Position numbers and translations under genes: made by a program. The notes beneath the pieces are model-generated. The model was not told where the DNA came from. It worked only from the letters and a program-made list of their open reading frames with translations, and searched no databases. From Alistipes sp. (GTDB lineage: Bacteria; Bacteroidota; Bacteroidia; Bacteroidales; Rikenellaceae), in NCBI GenBank assembly GCA_017399485.1, contig JAFQCA010000006.1, positions 62,001-126,000 of the forward strand: a DNA stretch of 64,000 nucleotides, written 5' to 3'. Below, one piece after another: positions 43,704 through 51,742 of this stretch; the first letter of the stretch is position 1; every line of letters starts with the position of its first letter.

Positions 43704-44450
43704 ATGAAAAGAGTATTTGTTTCTTTGACCTCCATCCTACTTATAGCGGCAACCGCTATCGGTATTATCTCCTGCTCGGACGATGACAACGACATCTACC
43801 GCAACCTCTATCCCAACGCGTTGGTGACGGTAAAACCCGTCGATGCCAACTCGTTCTATATGCAATTAGATGACAACATTACACTCAAGCCTACAAATAT
43901 GACCTCTTCGCCATATGGTAACCGTGAGGTGCGAGCATTGGTAAACTTCGACTATGTCAATCAAGACGCCTCGCCATACAACCGCGCGGTATGGGTAAAT
44001 TGGATAGATAGTATTTTGACAAAACCTGCTGTCCCAATCACCGATTTACAGCCATCGGTAGAGTACGGTGACGACGCAGTCGAGATAGTGCGCGACTGGG
44101 TTACGATTGCAGAAGATGGCTATCTGACTCTACGCTTTCGCACTCTATGGGGCCTGCGAGGTCGTCCGCACTCGGTAAATCTCGCCACAGGGGTAAATCC
44201 CGATGATGCCTACGAGGTAGAGTTCTTTCACGATGCAAACGGCGACACACCCACACATTACGGCGATGCCATCGTTGCATTCCGCCTCGACGGACTACCC
44301 GACACCGACGGAAAGACCGTAAAACTAAAACTCAAATGGAAATCTTTCTCCGGTTATCGTTGGGCCGAGTTCGACTATTGCACAGGAGATGCAACAATCG
44401 CTCCGAATAACGATATGCTAAAAATGCGCCCCGCCATAGAGATAGAATAA
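43704..44450 (+). CDS. NigD-like lipoprotein
   Basis: The 248-aa protein has a lipoprotein signal peptide with lipobox IISC (Cys24) followed by an acidic stretch (SDDDND), then two domains of the NigD-like type. Typical motifs are NALVTVKP at the start and DAVEIVRDWVTIAEDGYLTLRFRTLWG in the second half. NigD was named for a Bacteroides gene near a bacteriocin-like cluster; the function of these outer-surface or periplasmic proteins is unknown. It is alone and faces groEL. Confidence 0.85.
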   Translation: MKRVFVSLTSILLIAATAIGIISCSDDDNDIYRNLYPNALVTVKPVDANSFYMQLDDNITLKPTNMTSSPYGNREVRALVNFDYVNQDASPYNRAVWVNWIDSILTKPAVPITDLQPSVEYGDDAVEIVRDWVTIAEDGYLTLRFRTLWGLRGRPHSVNLATGVNPDDAYEVEFFHDANGDTPTHYGDAIVAFRLDGLPDTDGKTVKLKLKWKSFSGYRWAEFDYCTGDATIAPNNDMLKMRPAIEIE

Positions 44451-44481
44451 AACTCACCAACGTCTATCGAACACATAATAC

Positions 44482-44530
44482 AAAAAAAAGGCTGTCCTCA
44501 AACCATAAGTCGGGACAGCCTTCATCTTTA
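44482..44530. terminator. Bidirectional terminator between the NigD-like gene and groEL
   Basis: AAGGCTGTCC (44488-44497) pairs with GGACAGCCTT (44513-44522), flanked by an A-run on one side and T-rich sequence on the other. Confidence 0.85.
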
Positions 44531-44550
44531 TCGTGTAATATGATTCTCTA

Positions 44551-46188
<1,638 letters not shown>

Positions 46189-46237
46189 CTAAAGTTTATT
46201 AAATACTCCTAAAAAAGAATACTCTGTTATCAGTTGA

Positions 46238-46507
46238 TTAATAGATAGCCAAGATATCGCTCTGCTTCATAATGAGGTAATCTACGCCCTCGATGTTGAG
46301 TTCTGTACCAGCGTACTTGCCATAGAGTACAGTATCGCCCTCTTTAACCTCCATCTTTACATCTGCAGTGCCAGGGCCTACGGCTACTACCTTACCCATC
46401 AAGGGCTTCTCCTTTGCTGTGTCGGGGATAAACAGACCACCTGCGGTCTTCTCTTCTGCCGGATTGGGCAATACCAATACGCGGTCTGAAAGCGGTTTAA
46501 TTGTCAT
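46238..46507 (-). CDS. groES: Co-chaperonin GroES
   Basis: GroES is the seven-subunit lid of GroEL. The 89-aa protein begins [35 protein letters not shown] in pattern, with the mobile loop in the middle of that stretch, and ends with [13 protein letters not shown]. The length is slightly below the usual 95-97 aa because the loop regions are short. It is the first gene of the groES-groEL operon. Confidence 0.98.
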   Translation of the reverse strand: MTIKPLSDRVLVLPNPAEEKTAGGLFIPDTAKEKPLMGKVVAVGPGTADVKMEVKEGDTVLYGKYAGTELNIEGVDYLIMKQSDILAIY

Positions 46508-46550
46508 AATTGTATAATGTTTTAAGTTAAAATTTGTTTACACATTTGGG

Positions 46551-46567
46551 GTAGTCATCGCGACTAC
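46551..46567. promoter_or_regulatory. Inverted repeat upstream of groES
   Basis: GTAGTC (46551-46556) and GACTAC (46562-46567) form a perfect inverted repeat with a 5-nt spacer, 44 bp upstream of the groES ATG. It could be an operator or a leader hairpin. Confidence 0.35.
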
Positions 46568-46639
46568 GCTTTTTATATGAACAACAGATGTGCCAAACCG
46601 TTTTAGGACCTAAAAATCTGTCATATTGCGCCACGTAGG

Positions 46640-46652
46640 TGACAAAATGTCA
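46640..46652. promoter_or_regulatory. TGACAAAATGTCA inverted repeat upstream of groES
   Basis: TGACA-AAA-TGTCA is a perfect 5-bp inverted repeat with a 3-nt spacer. A related GACATTTTGACA lies upstream of clpB. Neither gene has a clear TAnnTTTG promoter, so the element may mark heat-shock control. Confidence 0.4.
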
Positions 46653-46753
46653 GTCACAGAGTCAAAACTCTGCCCTCAAAACAATAATCTGCCATTCAAA
46701 GTGCGAAGTTTGCAAAATTATTTTTAATTTTGAGCATAAAATCGGAAATTGTT

Positions 46754-48613
46754 ATGAAAAAATATTTTTTAATTCTACTCTCTACCATTCTTTTTGCATC
46801 AGTATCGGCCTCTGCGCAGGCTCTCGACTACGATAAATTGGCTCCGCACCCACGTCTATTGCTCAAGAATGGCGACATTGCGGCAATGAAGGAGTTTCGT
46901 GACCGCTCGGATAATGCCCGCGAAGTGCACAATCGCATAATCTCGACGGCTGACGGCTACCTCTCGGCTATGCCTCTTACCCGCAAAATGACGGGGCGCC
47001 GTCTACTCTCGACATCTCGAGAGGCACTTAAAAGAATATTTTATCTCTCATACGCATATCTAATGACCGATGATGTGCGTTATGCGGCTCGTGCCGAGCG
47101 CGAGATGCTGGCAATATGCGAATTTGAGGATTGGAATCCTGCGCACTTCTTGGATGTCGGCGAGATGACTATGGCATTAGCCATCGGTTATGATTGGCTG
47201 TATCGTTACCTGCCCGTACACTCTCGCAGCATAATCGGCACCACAATTTACGAAAAAGGCCTACGAGCATCCGAGAACGATAAACAGGCTTGGTTCTTTA
47301 CCGCCAACAATAATTGGAATCAGGTCTGCAATGCAGGTATGATTTATGGTGCATTGGCCACTATGGAGCGCTCGCCCGAATACTGCAAGGCTCTTATCGC
47401 CAAATGTCTCGAGTCAAACCCCATAGCACAAAAGTGTTATGAGCCCGATGGCGGATATCCCGAGGGCTTCGGTTATTGGGACTATGGCACAGGCTTCGAG
47501 GTGATGCTGGTGGCGGCTTTGCAGTCGGCTTTGGGAACTGATGCGGGTATCGCTTCTCAGCAGAGTTTCCTCCGCTCGGCAACCTTTATGACCTATATGA
47601 CAACCCCGTCAGGCAAATGCTACAACTACTACGATTCAGGCTCTGGTATGTCTTGCATATCATCAAAATATTGGTTTGCCCGTCAGTTAAACGACCCGTC
47701 GATTGTTGCAGTGGATGAGTTGTTGATTAAGCAGGGTAAAGTTCCTGGCGACAGATTGTTGCCTATTTATATGGTATTCGGTTCGGCGCTCGACTTGAGC
47801 AAGACACAACTACCCAAGAGCAAGACGTGGTTCAATAAGGGTGAGGCGCCCATATTTGCATATCGTAGCGGCTGGGAGAACGCCGATGATACATATTTCG
47901 CCATCAAGGGAGGTAAGGCGAGCAGTAACCACGCCCATATGGACGTAGGCTCGTTCATCTACGAGAAAGATGGAGTGCGCTGGGCTGTCGATTTGGGTAT
48001 GCACGACTACAACCGCTTGGAGCAGGCGGGCGTCGACCTCTGGAACAGAAGCCAGGACAGCGAGCGCTGGAGTATCTTCCGTATTGGCGCAGAGTCGCAC
48101 AATACACTTATCTTCAACGGCAAACGCCACAAAGTCGATGGTATGGCCGAGATTATCGAGACCTTCGATACTCCTCGTCGCAAGGGCGCTGTTGTCGATA
48201 TGTCGGCAGCATTTGAGGGCGAGGCCACCGAGGTAAAACGTACTGCCGAGTTAGATAAGAACGACAATTTGAAGATTACCGACCATATCGTTTGTGGCGA
48301 AAATCCCGCCATCGTTGAGTGGCGTATGGCTACAAATGCCGAAGCGCAAATTGTCGCACCTAATATCATTATGCTGACACAGGATGGCAAAACAATGTAC
48401 CTCAGACTCAAGTGCCGAGGCACGGTAGAGGCTAAGATATGGCCCGACCATAAGTATCAGGAGTTTGAGATTGTCGATAAGGACCTTCGTCGCGTAGGAT
48501 TCGTTCTTCAACTCAAGGCAGGCCAGACTGCAGATATGGAGGTTACGTTGTCCGACGAGCGCGGTAAAAGCATCTCTTTACCCAAATTGAATCTCGGTCT
48601 AAAACGTAAATAA
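46754..48613 (+). CDS. Heparinase II/III-family protein, secreted (putative polysaccharide lyase)
   Basis: The protein (619 aa from ATG 46754) has a signal peptide (cleavage near ASAQ). An alpha/alpha-toroid domain (about 25-370) contains GEMTMALAIGYDWLY and NNNWNQVCNAGM. The beta-sheet heparinase II/III domain follows, with ASSNHAHMDVGSFIYE (catalytic His region) near 395-410. Lyases of this fold cleave uronic-acid polysaccharides such as heparin or alginate. The substrate is not predictable, and no PUL (SusC/SusD) is adjacent. The start at 46730 lacks the signal-peptide N-terminus and is rejected. Confidence 0.85.
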   Translation: MKKYFLILLSTILFASVSASAQALDYDKLAPHPRLLLKNGDIAAMKEFRDRSDNAREVHNRIISTADGYLSAMPLTRKMTGRRLLSTSREALKRIFYLSYAYLMTDDVRYAARAEREMLAICEFEDWNPAHFLDVGEMTMALAIGYDWLYRYLPVHSRSIIGTTIYEKGLRASENDKQAWFFTANNNWNQVCNAGMIYGALATMERSPEYCKALIAKCLESNPIAQKCYEPDGGYPEGFGYWDYGTGFEVMLVAALQSALGTDAGIASQQSFLRSATFMTYMTTPSGKCYNYYDSGSGMSCISSKYWFARQLNDPSIVAVDELLIKQGKVPGDRLLPIYMVFGSALDLSKTQLPKSKTWFNKGEAPIFAYRSGWENADDTYFAIKGGKASSNHAHMDVGSFIYEKDGVRWAVDLGMHDYNRLEQAGVDLWNRSQDSERWSIFRIGAESHNTLIFNGKRHKVDGMAEIIETFDTPRRKGAVVDMSAAFEGEATEVKRTAELDKNDNLKITDHIVCGENPAIVEWRMATNAEAQIVAPNIIMLTQDGKTMYLRLKCRGTVEAKIWPDHKYQEFEIVDKDLRRVGFVLQLKAGQTADMEVTLSDERGKSISLPKLNLGLKRK

Positions 48614-48644
48614 TCCGATATTTTTTAAGTTTTTTCCGATTTTA

Positions 48645-48676
48645 TTTGGAAAAGAACGCAAAACCCTCTATATTTG
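48645..48676 (+). promoter_or_regulatory. Promoter of tRNA-His (TTTG-N20-TATATTTG)
   Basis: TTTG (48645-48648), a 20-nt spacer and TATATTTG (48669-48676) match the consensus fully, about 30 nt before the tRNA. Confidence 0.85.
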
Positions 48677-48705
48677 CACACCGATTCGGGAAATCGAGTC
48701 AAAAT

Positions 48706-48780
48706 GGTGGATGTAGCTCAGTTGGTTAGAGTGACGGATTGTGGTTCCGAAGGTCGTGGGTTCGAATCCCATCTTCCACC
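48706..48780 (+). tRNA. tRNA-His (anticodon GTG)
   Basis: The cloverleaf is complete. The acceptor GTGGATG pairs with CTTCCAC (one T-T mismatch), preceded by the G at -1 that is characteristic of tRNA-His and pairs with the discriminator C at 48780. The D arm is TAGCTCAGTTGGTTAGAG, the anticodon loop TTGTGGT (GTG), and the T arm GTGGGTTCGAATCCCAT. CCA is not fully encoded. The last 18 nt including CCCA are duplicated at 48976. Confidence 0.97.
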
Positions 48781-48782
48781 CA
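48765..48782 (+). repeat. Direct repeat, first copy (3' end of tRNA-His)
   Basis: AATCCCATCTTCCACCCA at the end of tRNA-His recurs at 48976-48993. Tyrosine-recombinase elements often integrate at such tRNA ends and duplicate them. Confidence 0.75.
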
Positions 48783-48795
48783 TAGAACAAGCAAG

Positions 48796-48830
48796 AAGGT
48801 GTTGATTATTCAACACCTTTTGTTTTTATT
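48796..48830 (+). terminator. Terminator after tRNA-His
   Basis: AAGGTGTTGA (48796-48805) pairs with TCAACACCTT (48810-48819), followed by TTGTTTTTATT. Confidence 0.85.
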
Positions 48831-48975
48831 GTCTCTCCGCAAATTTATTTGCAGAGAGATGCGATGAAGACAAAAGATTGTGTAACAACTTCTTGCGCAG
48901 TGATATGGCAGTGCCCGCGCGGCGAGCGCTAGGGAGAGGCGTTAAGCGGAGCGAACACAAGTTCGCGCAGTAGCC
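48831..48975. other. Odd non-coding segment between the tRNA-His repeat copies
   Basis: No gene is supported here. A 13-bp stem with one mismatch (48832-48844 with 48847-48859) starts the segment. The stretch 48905-48970 is much more GC-rich than the flanks and contains GCCCGCGCGGCGAGCGC and AAGCGGAGCGAAC. It may be the remnant of an integrated element or an unrecognised RNA. Confidence 0.5.
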
Positions 48976-48993
48976 AATCCCATCTTCCACCCA
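48976..48993 (+). repeat. Direct repeat, second copy of the tRNA-His 3' end
   Basis: An exact 18-nt copy of the tRNA-His 3' end, AATCCCATCTTCCACCCA, lies 211 bp downstream of the original. The bases before it do not match the tRNA, so only the 3' end was copied, as in an att site. Confidence 0.75.
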
Positions 48994-49019
48994 AAACATC
49001 AAAAAAACATCTGAAAATG

Positions 49020-49053
49020 AGGGTTATCACTACAGTGATGACCCTTTTTTTGT
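49020..49053 (+). terminator. Terminator downstream of the second tRNA-end copy
   Basis: AGGGTTATCAC (49020-49030) pairs with GTGATGACCCT (49035-49045) with one G-T pair, followed by a T-run. No coding gene precedes it, so it either backs up the tRNA terminator or ends an unrecognised transcript. Confidence 0.7.
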
Positions 49054-49127
49054 GTCCGTATTTGTAGCCCAATGGCAATACAGACTCTATATTATCGGTC
49101 AATCTGCCAATAAAATCTCTCGCCTAT

Positions 49128-49158
49128 TTTGCAAGTTCCCGATTATTGAGTATCTTTG
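49128..49158 (+). promoter_or_regulatory. murA promoter (TTTG-N19-TATCTTTG)
   Basis: TTTG (49128-49131), a 19-nt spacer and TATCTTTG (49151-49158) match the consensus fully, 20 nt before the murA ATG. Confidence 0.85.
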
Positions 49159-49178
49159 ATAAAAATTAACTTTTCACT

Positions 49179-50489
49179 ATGGCTATTTTCAAAGTAGAAG
49201 GAGGCCACCGTCTTCACGGCTGTGTGACGCCTCAGGGTGCAAAAAATGAAGCATTACAGATATTGTGTGCCACACTCCTAACCAAGGAGCGCGTGGTTGC
49301 GAGCAATATACCTCAGATACTGGATGTTATGCAACTCATCGACCTTCTGCGACAGATGGGCGTCGAGGTGGAGTGCTTGAGCGAGGATACCTATTCATTC
49401 CGTGCTGCAAATATCAACATCGACTACCTCCGTAGCGACGATTATCACAACCGTTGCCGCCGTCTGCGTGGCTCGGTGATGATGATTGGTCCGTTGTTGG
49501 CGCGTTTTGGCGTAGGCTACATCCCCAAGCCCGGAGGTGACAAGATTGGCCGCCGCCGTTTGGATACCCACTTCTTGGGTTTCCAGAAGTTGGGCGCAAC
49601 ATTCAACTTCGACCAAGCCGAAGAGTTTTATTCTGTAGAGGGCAAAAATCTCAAAGGTTGCTATATGCTTTTGGACGAGGCTTCGGTTACGGGTACTGCC
49701 AACATTATTATGGCCGCCGTTATGGCTGAAGGTACGACAACCATCTATAATGCCGCCTGCGAGCCCTACATCCAACAGTTGTGCCGTATGCTCAACCGTA
49801 TGGGAGCAAAGATTTCGGGTTTGGCATCCAACCTGCTGACAATCGAGGGTGTAAAGGAGTTGGGCGGTACAGAGCATCGTCTGTTACCCGATATGATTGA
49901 GGTAGGTAGTTTTATAGGTATGGCCGCTATGACGCAGTCGGAACTCACCATCAAGGATGTATCGTACGACAATCTCGGTATCATACCGTCACAATTCTCA
50001 CGTATGGGTATTCGTTTCGAGCAACGAGGTGACGACATCTACATCCCCCAGCAGGACCACTATGCGATAGAGAGTTTCATCGACGGTTCTATTATGACTA
50101 TCGCCGACGCTCCGTGGCCGGGTCTGACACCCGACCTGCTCTCCATATTCCTGGTTGTAGCAACTCAGGCTAAAGGCTCTGTGCTGATTCATCAAAAGAT
50201 GTTCGAGAGTCGTCTGTTTTTTGTCGATAAGTTGATTGATATGGGCGCACAGATTATTCTATGTGACCCGCACCGTGCAACCGTCATAGGCCACAACCAT
50301 CGTATGCGTCTTCGCGCTACCAAGATGACTTCGCCCGACATTCGCGCAGGTGTGGCATTACTCATTGCGGCAATGAGTGCCGAGGGTGTAAGCACCATCC
50401 AGAACATCGAGCAGATTGACCGCGGTTACAAGGATATTGACGGACGTTTGAACGCCCTGGGTGCAAAGATTACACGCATCGAAGAGTAA
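49179..50489 (+). CDS. murA: UDP-N-acetylglucosamine 1-carboxyvinyltransferase MurA (Asp-type)
   Basis: MurA transfers enolpyruvate from PEP to UDP-GlcNAc, the first committed step of peptidoglycan synthesis. The 436-aa protein has the EPSP-synthase-like repeated fold, with GAKNEALQILCATLL at the N-terminus (UDP-GlcNAc site) and DIRAGVALLIAAM near the C-terminus. The catalytic loop is PKPGGDKIGRRRLDTH, with Asp121 where E. coli has Cys115. That Cys is the residue alkylated by fosfomycin, so an Asp-type enzyme is expected to be intrinsically resistant. The gene has its own strong promoter, and a YbjQ-family gene follows after 32 bp. Confidence 0.96.
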   Translation: MAIFKVEGGHRLHGCVTPQGAKNEALQILCATLLTKERVVASNIPQILDVMQLIDLLRQMGVEVECLSEDTYSFRAANINIDYLRSDDYHNRCRRLRGSVMMIGPLLARFGVGYIPKPGGDKIGRRRLDTHFLGFQKLGATFNFDQAEEFYSVEGKNLKGCYMLLDEASVTGTANIIMAAVMAEGTTTIYNAACEPYIQQLCRMLNRMGAKISGLASNLLTIEGVKELGGTEHRLLPDMIEVGSFIGMAAMTQSELTIKDVSYDNLGIIPSQFSRMGIRFEQRGDDIYIPQQDHYAIESFIDGSIMTIADAPWPGLTPDLLSIFLVVATQAKGSVLIHQKMFESRLFFVDKLIDMGAQIILCDPHRATVIGHNHRMRLRATKMTSPDIRAGVALLIAAMSAEGVSTIQNIEQIDRGYKDIDGRLNALGAKITRIEE

Positions 50490-50521
50490 ACCGACTATAA
50501 ACCACTTAAACAACACAGACA

Positions 50522-50848
50522 ATGATTATTACAACGACAAGCAATATCGAAGGTTATCACATTACCCAATATGTGCAGTTGGTATCGGCCAATGTAGTTG
50601 TCGGCACAAACATATTCTCGGATTGGTTTGCTTCGCTGACCGATGTTTTTGGTGGCAAATCGAGAACCTACCAACGAAAGTTGGATGATGTCTATGAGGC
50701 GGCCATCAAGCAGGTGGAGCGTGAAGCACAACGACTTGGAGCCGATGCTATCGTAGGTCTCAAGATTGACTTTGGCGAGATTTCGGGCAAGGATAAGAGT
50801 ATGTTTATGGTATCTGCCGTAGGCACAGCCGTGAAGATAAGCCGATAA
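50522..50848 (+). CDS. YbjQ / UPF0145 family protein
   Basis: The 108-aa protein matches the YbjQ family: a start like MIITTTSNIEGYHITQYVQLVSANVVVG, the central helix with AAIKQVEREAQRLGADAIVGLKIDF, and a final strand VSAVGTAVKI. Family members form pentamers; a heavy-metal-binding label exists but the function is not established. It follows murA closely and ends at a bidirectional terminator. Confidence 0.9.
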   Translation: MIITTTSNIEGYHITQYVQLVSANVVVGTNIFSDWFASLTDVFGGKSRTYQRKLDDVYEAAIKQVEREAQRLGADAIVGLKIDFGEISGKDKSMFMVSAVGTAVKISR

Positions 50849-50891
50849 CATCCTATCTATCAGGCACAACAAGGACTAATGATGTAAAAAT

Positions 50892-50928
50892 AATAGGTTG
50901 GCACTTATCTGAGTGACCAACCTATTTC
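50892..50928. terminator. Bidirectional terminator
   Basis: AATAGGTTGG (50892-50901) pairs with CCAACCTATT (50917-50926), with CACT/AGTG pairing inside. It lies between the YbjQ gene and the convergent mqnD. Confidence 0.85.
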
Positions 50929-50948
50929 GTTCTATTGTGTAGGCAACC

Positions 50949-51740
50949 CTACAACTCCTCTAATCCTGTAAGAAGGGTTATTGCCCGACGGCCTTGCTCG
51001 CCCAACGACAATGAGAAATCATTTACAAACAGAGCGATGTGCTTCTCTATGACATCATCCTCCATCTCTTGAGCGTGAGACTTTATATAATCACGCGACA
51101 ACAACGGATTGTCAAACGCATACTCTATGCTACGCCTCAAAACTCGCTCAACCCTGCTACGCATATCATCACCCAACTCTCGCTTGATGACAATACCTCC
51201 CAACGGCAGTGGCAAGTCGGTCTGTCGCTCCCACTCTACGCCCAAATCGGCCACCAACTCCAGTTTGCGTCGTTCATAAACGAAACGTCCCTCGTGAATC
51301 AACACACCCGCATCGGCATCACCTCGCTCCACAGCCTCCGCTATCTTCGAGAAGAGCATCGGCTCGCGATACTCAATCTGCGGAAACAGACGCCCAACCA
51401 ACGCATTGGCCGTAGTATGCACGCCTGGCACAAGCAGATGCTTTATCGCCCCCTTATCACCCTTACGACGCACCAGCAACGGACCATTGCCACGTCCCAG
51501 AGCCGCACCACTATCAAGCAGACGATAATGTTGCTTGATGGCAGGTAGTACGGCGCAACTTATTTTGCTGATATCGGGGCCCAACGCCTCGACACCGTGA
51601 TTTAACTCCTCAATGTCGTGATACTCCACCTCAAACGAGAGCCCTTCACAATCAATCCGCCCATTAACAATGGCATCGAACATAAAGGTATCATTCGGGC
51701 AAGGCGATATCGATAGTCGCAGAGTCTTATCCAAAGCCAC
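50949..51740 (-). CDS. mqnD: 1,4-dihydroxy-6-naphthoate synthase MqnD
   Basis: MqnD converts cyclic dehypoxanthine futalosine to 1,4-dihydroxy-6-naphthoate in the futalosine route to menaquinone. The 263-aa protein has the periplasmic-binding-protein-like fold, with the signature SPCPNDTFMFDA near the N-terminus and GRGNGPLLVRR and the catalytic-His segment VPGVHTTANAL in the middle. It starts 2 bp after the rhamnosidase gene, and mqnB lies further upstream, so pathway genes are on one transcript. Confidence 0.92.
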   Translation of the reverse strand: MALDKTLRLSISPCPNDTFMFDAIVNGRIDCEGLSFEVEYHDIEELNHGVEALGPDISKISCAVLPAIKQHYRLLDSGAALGRGNGPLLVRRKGDKGAIKHLLVPGVHTTANALVGRLFPQIEYREPMLFSKIAEAVERGDADAGVLIHEGRFVYERRKLELVADLGVEWERQTDLPLPLGGIVIKRELGDDMRSRVERVLRRSIEYAFDNPLLSRDYIKSHAQEMEDDVIEKHIALFVNDFSLSLGEQGRRAITLLTGLEEL

Positions 51741-51742
51741 AA

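Noticed and set aside
46508-46753. CIRCE element upstream of groES
   Set aside because: No TTAGCACTC-N9-GAGTGCTAA-like repeat is present; only other, shorter inverted repeats were found.
48831-48975. Second, degenerate tRNA gene before the repeated 3' end
   Set aside because: No D arm or anticodon arm can be drawn; only the last 18 nt match tRNA-His.
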